Of a stretch of 64,000 nucleotides of DNA, positions 30,604 to 38,491 are shown piece after piece. Source of the stretch: a virus; IMG/VR virus record IMGVR_UViG_3300043418_000114, positions 1 through 64,000 of that record; one strand, written 5' to 3'. Position numbers and translations under genes: made by a program. Positions within the stretch are counted from its first letter, which is position 1. Every line of letters begins with the position of its first letter. The notes below the pieces were generated by a model that saw only the letters and a program-made list of their open reading frames with translations, was not told the DNA's origin and did not search any database.

Positions 30604-32772
30604 ATGATTCTGTCAAACACTCCTCAGAACGAAGCAATCATGTCCAACGTCGGCGAGATTGGCGAGTTCCGCATTCGCAACAGTGCAAAAGCATTCTCGA
30701 TCTTGTCTAGCGGTCTGTACGCTAACAAGGTTCGTGCAATCATCCGCGAATTGTCTTGCAACGCAATTGACTCGCATGTTGCCGCTAAGAACATGGACAC
30801 TCCGTTTGATGTTCATCTGCCTAATGCTCTCGAACCCTGGTTCTCTATCCGCGACTATGGCACAGGTCTTTCACATGAACAAGTCACCCAAATCTACACC
30901 ACTTACTTTGAAAGTACTAAAACAGCGTCCAACGAATTCATCGGTGCGCTTGGTCTGGGATCCAAGTCGCCCTTTTCTTACACCGACAACTTCACCGTTA
31001 CAGCGATTAAAGACGGCGTTAAGGGTGTTTACACAGCCTTCATTAACGAAGCAGGTGTCCCGTCTATCGCAAAAATGATGGAAGAACAGACAAGTGATCC
31101 AGCTGGTGTTGAAGTTCGTTTTGCAGTTGAAGAACGTTACGACTTTGAAAAGTTCCGTCAAGAAGCACGTAGTGTTTACAAGTTTTTCAAGCAACGTCCT
31201 GTGATTTCAGGCGATGCAAACTTTGAATTCACTGATCCAACGTATATCGAGCGGGATATCATTCCTGGTGTGCATACCACTGATCGTGGCTATCACAGCT
31301 ACGCTATCATGGGCAACATTTCGTACCCTATCGAAATTCCTCACACTGACAAGACTCTTGGTGACTTGTCTGCCATGTTGAACTGTGGTCTGGTTATGGA
31401 ATTCGGCATCGGTGAACTTGACTTCCAAGCATCACGTGAAGGCCTGAGCTACATTCCTCAAACCATCAACGCAATCAAGGCTAAATTGCAAGCATTGAAT
31501 GCTCAACTGTCTGTGCATATTGCAGAAGAAGCCAACAAGATTGAAAACTTGTGGGAACGTGCGATCTACCTGTACAAGCGTAAAGATGAACCACTGTGGC
31601 AAGCCGCAGTTAACAAGTACGTGACTGACACCAAGTTTCCTCTGTTGGACGTTTCTACACATCGTTATGATGCGTTGAAGCAATTCAAGTTTAATGTCAA
31701 GACCTTGGCATCTAAGTACAACATTGTGTTGCGTGGTTTTTCTAAGTCTCGCGGTGTTGCAACCTGTTCGAATCTCAAAGTGAACGGTAGCTACGTTGCT
31801 TCTGGTCCTTCTACCAACATCACAAATACATATGTTGAAGAATGGCAGATTCGTGTTAGCGAAGACACTTACTTTGTGTTTAACGACACTAAGATTGGTG
31901 CATCTGAACGTGCTAAAGCACACTGGAAGAACAACTCGTTCTCTAACTATACTTCTGCCGTTTACATCATTGAAGCCGCTGACAAGACTAAGGATGTCAA
32001 GCTGGATAAATTCTACAAAGAATTGATGAATCCTCCAGCTAATCGTCTAATGAAGGCCAGCGAGTTGGACGAAGTTGAACGTGCAAGTGGCATGGGCAAG
32101 AACGTGACTATCATGTGCTTGGAAGAAACCACTCGTGGTGGCTACTGGTCTCGTCGCACTGAAACAGTGTGGCGCGATGCTGGCAAAGCTGATACGTTCG
32201 ACAATAAGAAAAAGTATTACTACTTGCCTCTGAGTGGCTATCAGTGTACTGGTGTCGTTGAAGATGCTAAGTCTTTGGCTCGTCACGTTAAGCAAGCTGG
32301 CATCTTTAATGAAACCATTTACGGTGTGCGTAAGGCAGATCAAGAATGGGTTAAGTTGCAAAAGAACTGGATCAACTTGGATGTGTTCATCAAAGATGAA
32401 TTGTCTAAGTTGGGTAACAGCGATGTGATGGGTTTGGTTAAGAAAGCTATTGACTTTAGCGAAATCTATCAGTATAATGCTGTTAAACACGTGACTGATA
32501 GCAACAGTCCGTACATTAAGTTGTACAACGTTTTCAAAGACGTTAAAGTTGCTGATGAATCTGTCCGTTCTGCTTTGGAGTACCTGTGCCGATGCTATAC
32601 TGTCAACACAAAAACTAACGTTGACCCTAAAGCACTGATCGAACAGTACACTAAAGAAGTTGAGGAACTTAAAAAGCGTTACCCGCTGATTAAGAGTCTC
32701 AGTAAGTACAGTACCGAAGGTGCTGATGTAGCCGAGTATATTAATTTGATTGACACACAGAAAGGTGTTTAA
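30604..32772 (+). CDS. rIIA-like protein with GHKL ATPase domain
   Basis: A 722-residue homologue of T4 rIIA (725 residues). The N-terminal third is a GHKL (Hsp90/histidine kinase type) ATP-binding domain: N-box RELSCNAIDSH (about 49-59), G1 RDYGTGLS (about 81-88), G2 GALGLGSKSPF (about 115-125). It is followed directly by an rIIB homologue, the same order as in T4. T4 rII proteins are membrane-associated and counter the exclusion system of lambda lysogens; their exact biochemistry is unsettled. SD CAGGAAA precedes the ATG. Confidence 0.85.
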   Translation: MILSNTPQNEAIMSNVGEIGEFRIRNSAKAFSILSSGLYANKVRAIIRELSCNAIDSHVAAKNMDTPFDVHLPNALEPWFSIRDYGTGLSHEQVTQIYTTYFESTKTASNEFIGALGLGSKSPFSYTDNFTVTAIKDGVKGVYTAFINEAGVPSIAKMMEEQTSDPAGVEVRFAVEERYDFEKFRQEARSVYKFFKQRPVISGDANFEFTDPTYIERDIIPGVHTTDRGYHSYAIMGNISYPIEIPHTDKTLGDLSAMLNCGLVMEFGIGELDFQASREGLSYIPQTINAIKAKLQALNAQLSVHIAEEANKIENLWERAIYLYKRKDEPLWQAAVNKYVTDTKFPLLDVSTHRYDALKQFKFNVKTLASKYNIVLRGFSKSRGVATCSNLKVNGSYVASGPSTNITNTYVEEWQIRVSEDTYFVFNDTKIGASERAKAHWKNNSFSNYTSAVYIIEAADKTKDVKLDKFYKELMNPPANRLMKASELDEVERASGMGKNVTIMCLEETTRGGYWSRRTETVWRDAGKADTFDNKKKYYYLPLSGYQCTGVVEDAKSLARHVKQAGIFNETIYGVRKADQEWVKLQKNWINLDVFIKDELSKLGNSDVMGLVKKAIDFSEIYQYNAVKHVTDSNSPYIKLYNVFKDVKVADESVRSALEYLCRCYTVNTKTNVDPKALIEQYTKEVEELKKRYPLIKSLSKYSTEGADVAEYINLIDTQKGV

Positions 32773-32773
32773 A

Positions 32774-33895
32774 ATGAGCTATCCGTTTATCGTCCAAGGT
32801 AATAACATTACCGTCGTGATTGGCAACAAGCCACACACAATCTCTAAGTCTCACATCACTTATAACAAAGTGCTGGAAGCTATCAAAGCCCAAGATTGGG
32901 ATTTGGTAAAGAACATCATTGAGCCTGTCAAGGTCGTATTGAATTACGGTCAAGGTCATGTTTCAGTCAAGGGTGAAACCTTGTTCTGGAAGGGCAAAGA
33001 AATGCACAACGCATTGTCTACCCGCATGATTGCAATGTTGCAAGATGGTTTCCCTATCGAGCCACTGGTTAGCTTCATGGAAAACTTGATGACTAACCCA
33101 AGCAAACGTGCAGTTGATGAACTGTATGGCTTCTTGGAAAAGAATAGCTTGCCTATCACTCCTGATGGTCACTTCTTGGCATACAAGAAAATCCGTCGTG
33201 ATTACAAGGACATTCACTCTGGCACAATGGATAACTCTGTTGGCAAGATTGTCGAAATGGCACGTAACGAAGTTGACGACAACAAGGATCAAACTTGCTC
33301 CACTGGTCTGCACTTCTGTAGCGAAAGCTATTTGCAACACTTCGGTGGTAGTGATAGCCGTGTTGTGATCTTGAAGATCAACCCTGCTGATGTGGTTTCT
33401 ATTCCTAGTGACTACAACAACTCTAAGGGTCGTGCATGTCGTTACGAAGTTATCGGTGAAATCGGTAACAACCCTGATGACGCGGTTGAGTTTGACAAGC
33501 CAGTGCAAACTACTGCAAACTCTATCTATGTTCCAGAGCCTAAGATTGGCGCTACTGACTTCTATCAAGGCTATAGTGATGGTTACCATGGTAACCCATA
33601 CAATGGCTCTGGCAAGAAGTATTCAGAAGGCTACGATAAGGGTAATACCCATAAAATCGATGGTACTCCTGAAATGTATCGCTATGAATTCTTTGATGAA
33701 GTCGAAGTTGATTTTGATTTCTCGGAAGAATTCGTTGATGATGTGTTCGAAGATGTTGCCGGTCAAGAATACGATGCAAATGGGCGTCCTCTGAGCATGA
33801 CTCCAAATGCGATTCGTAAACGTGCCGCACGTGCCGCAAAGCGGGCACAGGCACAAAAGATTGTCGGTGGTTCTTGGCCACAACCTAAGAACTAA
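32774..33895 (+). CDS. rIIB-like protein
   Basis: A 373-residue protein, somewhat longer than T4 rIIB (312). The block PSKRAVDELYGFLEKNSLPI with SGTMDNSVG and CSTGLHFCSESYL follows T4-like rIIB proteins. The C-terminal 60 residues are Asp/Glu-rich, then basic (RKRAARAAKRA), suggesting a nucleic-acid or protein-binding tail. Translation is probably coupled to rIIA; the ATG is 2 bases after its stop. A terminator follows. Confidence 0.82.
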   Translation: MSYPFIVQGNNITVVIGNKPHTISKSHITYNKVLEAIKAQDWDLVKNIIEPVKVVLNYGQGHVSVKGETLFWKGKEMHNALSTRMIAMLQDGFPIEPLVSFMENLMTNPSKRAVDELYGFLEKNSLPITPDGHFLAYKKIRRDYKDIHSGTMDNSVGKIVEMARNEVDDNKDQTCSTGLHFCSESYLQHFGGSDSRVVILKINPADVVSIPSDYNNSKGRACRYEVIGEIGNNPDDAVEFDKPVQTTANSIYVPEPKIGATDFYQGYSDGYHGNPYNGSGKKYSEGYDKGNTHKIDGTPEMYRYEFFDEVEVDFDFSEEFVDDVFEDVAGQEYDANGRPLSMTPNAIRKRAARAAKRAQAQKIVGGSWPQPKN

Positions 33896-33908
33896 TTGAC
33901 AGGTAGAT

Positions 33909-33938
33909 AAAAAAAGGGACTTCGGTCCCTTTTTTTTG
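33909..33938 (+). terminator. UUCG-loop intrinsic terminator after rIIB
   Basis: AAAAAGGGAC pairs with GTCCCTTTTT around TTCG, ending in an eight-base T run. One of four UUCG-loop hairpins in this window. Confidence 0.92.
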
Positions 33939-33939
33939 T

Positions 33940-33968
33940 TTGACAGAAAATAAATAATCGAGTATAAT
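33940..33968 (+). promoter_or_regulatory. Sigma70 promoter, predicted leaderless start
   Basis: TTGACA (33940-33945), 17 bases, TATAAT (33963-33968), then 6 bases to the ATG at 33975. A second in-frame ATG at 33993 has a Shine-Dalgarno (AAAGGAA), so either start could be used. Confidence 0.85.
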
Positions 33969-33974
33969 GGACAT

Positions 33975-34439
33975 ATGACAAAGGAACACAAAATGAAAAA
34001 AGGTGAAATGCTAGACAAGATGTTGGTCATCGTGACCAATGCACATCATGGTCAATTCGATAAGGGTGGAAATCCCTACATTCTCCATCCACTTAAAGTC
34101 ATGCACTACTTGAAGTCAGACGATGAAGAACTCATGTGCATGGCTCTTGGTCATGACGTAATTGAAGACACTGATGTAACCTACAAAGACTTGCGTGATG
34201 CTGGCATGACTGAGCGCATTATCAATGGCATCTGGAGACTTACTAAGCAACCTGGTCAAACATACGACGAATACAAAGAAGGCGTGTTCTCTAATGAGGA
34301 TGCTATGCGAGTAAAGCTGGCAGACTTGCGACACAACACAGATATTCGCCGTTTGAAGGGTGTCACTGAAAAAGATATCGCACGTATGGCAAAATATCAC
34401 ACTTTTTACATGGAAATTCAATCCAAACTTGACAAATAA
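33975..34439 (+). CDS. SpoT/MESH1-like HD-domain (p)ppGpp hydrolase
   Basis: A 154-residue HD protein. The metal-binding and catalytic blocks of RelA/SpoT hydrolase domains are present: AHHGQFDKGGNPYILHPLKV (about 23-42), HDVIEDT (about 61-67) and VKLADLRHNTD (about 113-123). No synthetase or regulatory domain follows, so it resembles small alarmone hydrolases that remove the 3' pyrophosphate from ppGpp. It would relieve the stringent response during infection; that role is inference. Start is 33975 (leaderless) or 33993 (with Shine-Dalgarno). Confidence 0.82.
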   Translation: MTKEHKMKKGEMLDKMLVIVTNAHHGQFDKGGNPYILHPLKVMHYLKSDDEELMCMALGHDVIEDTDVTYKDLRDAGMTERIINGIWRLTKQPGQTYDEYKEGVFSNEDAMRVKLADLRHNTDIRRLKGVTEKDIARMAKYHTFYMEIQSKLDK

Positions 34440-34457
34440 TGGGTTTGGGTATATAAT
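34429..34457 (+). promoter_or_regulatory. Sigma70-type promoter, extended class
   Basis: TTGACA (34429-34434, inside the previous gene's end), 17 bases, TATAAT (34452-34457), preceded by GGTTTGGGTA and followed by TCATCCATCAACAACACA. Confidence 0.87.
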
Positions 34458-34489
34458 TCATCCATCAACAACACATTTGGAGATAGAAA

Positions 34490-35008
34490 ATGAACATCGA
34501 CATGACCAAATCACTGACTGCACTCTCACTGCAAATCTCTGATTTCATTGACGTTGAATACGATACGGTTAAGTCAGTTGCCGCTAGCTCCGATGGCAAG
34601 TTTCTCGCAGATCGCACCACTATGCCAGTGGGTGAATTCCTCGCAAAGTATTTTACAGGCTACGAAGTGGCAAACACCATTGAAAAGATGCAAGCACATC
34701 GCCAAGCATTGAAGCCTGTTGTAAAGAAAGCCAAAGCAAAGGGCACTATCCTGGATCAATACGGCAACTACATTGTCGCAATCTGGGAAAATGGTGATGA
34801 ATTCTCTGCATCATATCGCAAGACCACTCATATCGATGCACATTGGGATGTGTTGACTAAGCATGAAATTGAATACAAGAAAGACGGTCGTCGTTTTTCA
34901 GTGGTACACCATACCAGTTCACGTAAAGATGCAATTGAGAAGAAGAATGCATTGATCGAAGATATGGTTTCTCGTGGTCGTATCTACAAGGGCGAACTGT
35001 CGGTCTAA
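34490..35008 (+). CDS. Hypothetical early protein
   Basis: A 172-residue protein. The middle is basic (KKAKAKGT near residue 82). The first half is helical, the second half mixed. TTTGGAG precedes the start. It heads an operon with the two small genes after it. No domain is recognised. Confidence 0.62.
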   Translation: MNIDMTKSLTALSLQISDFIDVEYDTVKSVAASSDGKFLADRTTMPVGEFLAKYFTGYEVANTIEKMQAHRQALKPVVKKAKAKGTILDQYGNYIVAIWENGDEFSASYRKTTHIDAHWDVLTKHEIEYKKDGRRFSVVHHTSSRKDAIEKKNALIEDMVSRGRIYKGELSV

Positions 35009-35017
35009 GGAAATAAA

Positions 35018-35218
35018 ATGGAACTACATGGTCGTGTCGTCGATAGCGTTGAGGTAGATGGTGTGGATAGCCGAGACTATCCAGACTTCTGTGATGCATA
35101 CTTTAGCTATGCTGAATTTGCAGATACTGGTGAACCACTAGATGAAGAAGATATGGAGATTCTCAATGAGAAATATCAAGATGTTGTCAATGAAATGGCT
35201 TACGATAGTTTTCACTAA
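35018..35218 (+). CDS. Small acidic protein, 66 residues
   Basis: A 66-residue protein with about a third Asp and Glu, and many Tyr. The charge pattern resembles DNA-mimic or acidic inhibitor proteins of phages, but no specific family is recognised. AAGGAAA precedes the ATG. Confidence 0.58.
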   Translation: MELHGRVVDSVEVDGVDSRDYPDFCDAYFSYAEFADTGEPLDEEDMEILNEKYQDVVNEMAYDSFH

Positions 35219-35226
35219 GGATCAAT

Positions 35227-35493
35227 ATGTCTAAATCTCGCACATACTACACAGTGGAAACTCTTTCATTGCGAAAGTTCTCTTACTCCGATGATCATTG
35301 GATAATGAGTGGTGTAGGTCCTGGTGGCAAGACTATTGAGGAAGCACGTGACCGTGTCAAGAAAGACATGGAAAGAATTGGCATGAACCGACTGCATGAT
35401 GTGAAATTCAGAATCACAAAAACAGTTGAGATTGAGGAAACTGCCGAAGAAATTCTGGGTAACGAAGCCTCATTTTTCATGTTAAAGGCTTGA
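35227..35493 (+). CDS. Hypothetical small protein
   Basis: An 88-residue protein with a strand-rich N terminus (TYYTVETLSLRKFSY) and a helical C-terminal half. It is the last gene of the 34429 operon; the following promoter overlaps its stop. Confidence 0.6.
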   Translation: MSKSRTYYTVETLSLRKFSYSDDHWIMSGVGPGGKTIEEARDRVKKDMERIGMNRLHDVKFRITKTVEIEETAEEILGNEASFFMLKA

Positions 35494-35518
35494 CAATAAA
35501 TCTCTAGTTTGATACACT
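35490..35518 (+). promoter_or_regulatory. Sigma70-type promoter for the gene at 35583
   Basis: TTGACA (35490-35495), 17 bases, TACACT (35513-35518). GATAAATA (35522-35529) follows at once, so a late start is also possible. Confidence 0.75.
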
Positions 35519-35534
35519 ACAGATAAATAAAGAA

Positions 35535-35581
35535 GCAGAGCGATAGACGCCGAGCAGACAATTCTTCTAAAGGAGCTTTAG
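35535..35581 (+). promoter_or_regulatory. Two-hairpin mRNA leader with ATAGA loop
   Basis: First hairpin: GCG-ATAGA-CGC (35540-35550), extended by GC/GC across a 3x3 internal loop. Second hairpin: TCTAAAG-GAG-CTTTAGA (about 35565-35581), which holds the Shine-Dalgarno and ends just before the ATG at 35583. The same two-part layout occurs at 36312 and 39925, upstream of the NAD-salvage genes. Confidence 0.65.
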
Positions 35582-35582
35582 A

Positions 35583-35912
35583 ATGTCAAAAGTAATCACA
35601 GTCTTTGAAATCGAAGACGAAATCAAACAACGTAAACAAGAGATAGCCGACCTCGAGGCAAAACTTGAACTGGCTAAACTTGATTCGCCAGAAGAACAAC
35701 TCGCCAAATCCCTACATGGAATGCTTTGCACATGGAATCACACCGATGGCTGTGGCTGGTTCTATGAATTCAAAAACAAAAAAGACGACTGGTCTGGTCA
35801 TGCACACGGCGAGTATATGAAGAAAGCCCGCAACCTGATGCATATCTGCAACAAAGAAGGCATTGCAGTTGACAAAGCACTTGAAATGTACAAACTGGTG
35901 CGAGGTTATTAA
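35583..35912 (+). CDS. Hypothetical protein with coiled-coil N terminus
   Basis: A 109-residue protein. Residues 8-40 are a heptad-like Glu/Lys/Leu coiled coil. The C-terminal part (CTWNHTDGCGWFYEFKN and onward) looks like a compact domain met in other phages, unnamed to me. Its leader is of the same structured type as those of the NAD-salvage genes, so it may be co-regulated. The next ATG overlaps its stop. Confidence 0.65.
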   Translation: MSKVITVFEIEDEIKQRKQEIADLEAKLELAKLDSPEEQLAKSLHGMLCTWNHTDGCGWFYEFKNKKDDWSGHAHGEYMKKARNLMHICNKEGIAVDKALEMYKLVRGY

Positions 35913-36277
35913 TGCACAATCGTGAACAACTATGGTATTCCGCTGACGGTCGAAGCGTGAAGATTAAGGACATGACAATTGGCCATCTGGTCAATGTCAT
36001 CAATTGGGTCAGTGATAACAAAGACTCATATCCACTGTCCACTCTTGATGTGATGATTGCCGAAGCAGAATATCGCCAACTCACCCTGTTTGCAGAAGCC
36101 AAGGCATACCCACAAGTTATCAACAATCGTTGGGTACTGATTGACCCTAAAACAGGCAAGAAGGGAATTATTCCCCCACCAAAAGAATACCTTGATAGTG
36201 TCAAGGACAATGTGGCTTATCAGAAAATGAGTCAGAATACTCAAATCAAAAGAGCCAAACGAAGGAATATTGCTTGA
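35912..36277 (+). CDS. Hypothetical protein
   Basis: A 121-residue protein. The first 70 residues look globular; the last 15 are basic (IKRAKRRN), suggesting nucleic-acid contact. It overlaps the preceding gene by one base and ends as the NadM promoter begins. Confidence 0.62.
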   Translation: MHNREQLWYSADGRSVKIKDMTIGHLVNVINWVSDNKDSYPLSTLDVMIAEAEYRQLTLFAEAKAYPQVINNRWVLIDPKTGKKGIIPPPKEYLDSVKDNVAYQKMSQNTQIKRAKRRNIA

Positions 36278-36302
36278 CCTTTAATAGGAATGGCACTATA
36301 AT
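36274..36302 (+). promoter_or_regulatory. Sigma70-type promoter of the NMN adenylyltransferase gene
   Basis: TTGACC (36274-36279), 17 bases, TATAAT (36297-36302). The predicted start lies directly before the first leader hairpin. Confidence 0.82.
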
Positions 36303-36311
36303 AGAACCATA

Positions 36312-36355
36312 GCAAGCGATAGACGCAAGCGACATATAACTAGAAAGGATTTTTC
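36312..36355 (+). promoter_or_regulatory. Two-hairpin mRNA leader with ATAGA loop
   Basis: First hairpin: GCG-ATAGA-CGC (36316-36326) with outer GC/GC across AA/AA. Second: TAGAA and TTCTA flank the Shine-Dalgarno AAGGAT just before the ATG at 36357. Same plan as at 35535 and 39925. Confidence 0.65.
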
Positions 36356-36356
36356 T

Positions 36357-37376
36357 ATGTCAAAAGAATACGGAACCCTAGTCCTCATCGGACGTTTTCA
36401 ACCCCTGCACAATGCTCACCTTGAGATTATCAAACGTGCAACTGCCTTAACTGACCAACTGATCATAATCACTGGTTCAGCCGCACAACCTCGCACTTAC
36501 AAAAACCCGTTCACAAGCGATGAACGTGCAAGAATGATCAAGTCTGCAACCAGTGGCTTGGCTATGAGAGTGCATGTTGAAGAAAACATTGACACTATCT
36601 ACAATGATCAAGCATGGGCAGTGCGTGTGCAAGGCATTGTTAGTAAGTATCGCATCCTCGGCACAAAGACTGCCGTCATCGGCCACAAGAAAGACGAAAG
36701 TAGTTTCTACTTGGATATGTTTCCTCAATGGGAATACGTTGATGTGGAAGAAATCGAACCACTCAGTGCTGTGAACATTCGTGACTTGTATTTCAAGCGT
36801 GATTGCAACATGAAATTCATTCGTGGTGTTGTGCCTGAAACTACATTTGATTTCTTGACCACATTCAAAGACACACCTGAGTACGAGCAAATCATTCGTG
36901 AACGTGAGTTTGTTGAAACATACAAAAAGCAATACTCTAGTTTGCCTTACCCTCCAATCTTCTCTACTGCCGATGCTGTAGTGATTCAGAGTGGTCACGT
37001 ACTGATGATTAAGCGCCGTAGTGAACCAGGCAAAGGTCTGTGGGCACTGCCAGGTGGCTATGTCAATGCATACACTGACAAGTCAGTAGAAGATGCCGCC
37101 ATTCGTGAACTGCGTGAAGAAACCATGATCAAAGTTCCTGCACCAGTGTTGCGTGGTAACATTGTTGACAATCGTGTGTTTGATGCAGTTGATCGTTCAC
37201 CCCGTGGTCGTATCATCACACACTGTTTCAAGATTGTGTTGCCTGATGGTGAACTGCCTAAAGTAAAAGGCAGTGATGACGCTGAAAAAGCACGTTGGGT
37301 TCCTATCGCAGAGGTCAAGTCGGAAGAATGTTTCGAAGATCACTACGATATGGTCATGTGGGCAGTTGGAGCATAA
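36357..37376 (+). CDS. Bifunctional NMN adenylyltransferase/Nudix hydrolase (NadM-type)
   Basis: A 339-residue fusion. The N-terminal nucleotidyltransferase has GRFQPLHNAH (12-21), the phosphate-binding H-x-x-H, and a later AVNIRD block; it makes NAD+ from NMN and ATP. The C-terminal Nudix domain has its box from GGYVNAYTDKSVED through RELREETM (about 232-254) and probably hydrolyses ADP-ribose or a related nucleotide. Vibriophage KVP40 carries the same fusion. With the NAMPT at 39970 it completes nicotinamide to NAD+ salvage. Its leader carries a structured RNA shared with NAMPT. Confidence 0.9.
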   Translation: MSKEYGTLVLIGRFQPLHNAHLEIIKRATALTDQLIIITGSAAQPRTYKNPFTSDERARMIKSATSGLAMRVHVEENIDTIYNDQAWAVRVQGIVSKYRILGTKTAVIGHKKDESSFYLDMFPQWEYVDVEEIEPLSAVNIRDLYFKRDCNMKFIRGVVPETTFDFLTTFKDTPEYEQIIREREFVETYKKQYSSLPYPPIFSTADAVVIQSGHVLMIKRRSEPGKGLWALPGGYVNAYTDKSVEDAAIRELREETMIKVPAPVLRGNIVDNRVFDAVDRSPRGRIITHCFKIVLPDGELPKVKGSDDAEKARWVPIAEVKSEECFEDHYDMVMWAVGA

Positions 37377-37377
37377 T

Positions 37378-37587
37378 ATGCACAAGAGCAACTACCAACC
37401 CAAGCGTAGTCAACAACTCTTTCTAGCTGAACAAGTTAGAATCAGGGTGTTTAACGCTACAATGGATCAGATTATTGTGCATCATGTGTTGGAAGATACT
37501 CCAACCAGACTGTATCTGCAAATTGAACGCCGTGAAACAAGCCCATTCGGCTATGAAAAGATTTACTTTGAGCGAGTGGAGTTGTAA
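37378..37587 (+). CDS. Hypothetical small protein
   Basis: A 69-residue basic protein. The start at 37378 is two bases after the NadM stop; an upstream in-frame start lies inside NadM. Strand-rich in the second half. Part of the NadM to NAMPT operon. Confidence 0.6.
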   Translation: MHKSNYQPKRSQQLFLAEQVRIRVFNATMDQIIVHHVLEDTPTRLYLQIERRETSPFGYEKIYFERVEL

Positions 37588-37588
37588 T

Positions 37589-37786
37589 ATGGTACGAGTT
37601 GTTAAAACAGAACCACATCCAAGTGTTGTCAAGGAAGTGATTTGCAGAAACTGTGGAGCTACATTGGAATATGTACCCGCAGATATTAAAAAAGAAGTTC
37701 ACAGGGATTACGGTGGCGGTAGTGACACATACTATCACATCGTTTGTCCACCATGTGGTGATAAAGTTTCAGTAAAGGGGTATTGA
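37589..37786 (+). CDS. Small zinc-ribbon protein
   Basis: A 65-residue protein with CRNCG (about 19-23) and CPPCG (about 53-57), a two-knuckle zinc ribbon around an acidic and basic middle. Such proteins bind nucleic acids or proteins. The start lies just after the previous stop, and the stop is one base before the next gene. Confidence 0.65.
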   Translation: MVRVVKTEPHPSVVKEVICRNCGATLEYVPADIKKEVHRDYGGGSDTYYHIVCPPCGDKVSVKGY

Positions 37787-37787
37787 T

Positions 37788-37976
37788 ATGACTACACAAC
37801 AATACAAACGATTAGAAGATGGCCCAATGGATGATATTGACGCTACTATCTTTAGTGGTGATACTTTTCATAATCGTGAAAATATCAAAGCCTTTCGTGA
37901 CATGATGGCACGTTGGGAACGTGGCTTACAAGAAGCCGAAGCTATTGTAACAGAAATGGAAAAAGAAAATGCTTAA
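37788..37976 (+). CDS. Hypothetical small acidic protein
   Basis: A 62-residue helical acidic protein, overlapping the macrodomain gene by 8 bases. No family is recognised. Confidence 0.6.
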   Translation: MTTQQYKRLEDGPMDDIDATIFSGDTFHNRENIKAFRDMMARWERGLQEAEAIVTEMEKENA

Positions 37977-38490
37977 ACATACAAAAGGTAATCTACTCGA
38001 CCTAGCAGAAGCAGGCGAGTTCGATATTGTCGTTCAGGGCTGTAATTGCTTTAACGCAATGGGTGGTGGCATTGCCCGAGAGATTGCAGAACGTTATCCT
38101 TATGCGGCTCAAATTGACAATGAGACTAAACGAGGTGACTACATGAAGCTTGGCACATGGACAGAAAGCGAAGCCGGAGATTACTTTGATACTGTCACCT
38201 ATTCAAGAAACAATAAGTTTCAATTTGGTGATCCGAAGAGATTCACCATTATCAACGCCTATACACAATACAGTGTGTCTCGTGGTTTTGATGTGTTTGA
38301 GTATGTTGCATTTGAATTGATTTTGCAGAAACTCATTCATGAATATGGTGACAAGCGTATCGGATTGCCTTACATTGGCATGGGTCTTGCAGGCGGTGAC
38401 AAGGAAACTATCATTGGAATGATTGAAGCCTTTGCTCATGGTGTCGCAAGTAAAGGTGGCACTGTAACTTTGGTAGAGTTTGGAGGTTAA
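37969..38490 (+). CDS. Macrodomain protein
   Basis: A 173-residue single macrodomain. The ADP-ribose site blocks are present: KGNLLDL, then GCNCFNAMGGGIAREI (about 24-39) and the late Gly-rich loop PYIGMGLAGG (about 138-147). Macrodomains bind or hydrolyse ADP-ribose, O-acyl-ADP-ribose, ADP-ribose-1''-phosphate or protein-linked ADP-ribose. Within an NAD-salvage operon it may recycle ADP-ribose or remove ADP-ribosylation set by the host or another phage enzyme; this is inference. It overlaps the genes on either side. Confidence 0.88.
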   Translation: MLKHTKGNLLDLAEAGEFDIVVQGCNCFNAMGGGIAREIAERYPYAAQIDNETKRGDYMKLGTWTESEAGDYFDTVTYSRNNKFQFGDPKRFTIINAYTQYSVSRGFDVFEYVAFELILQKLIHEYGDKRIGLPYIGMGLAGGDKETIIGMIEAFAHGVASKGGTVTLVEFGG

Positions 38491-38491
38491 T

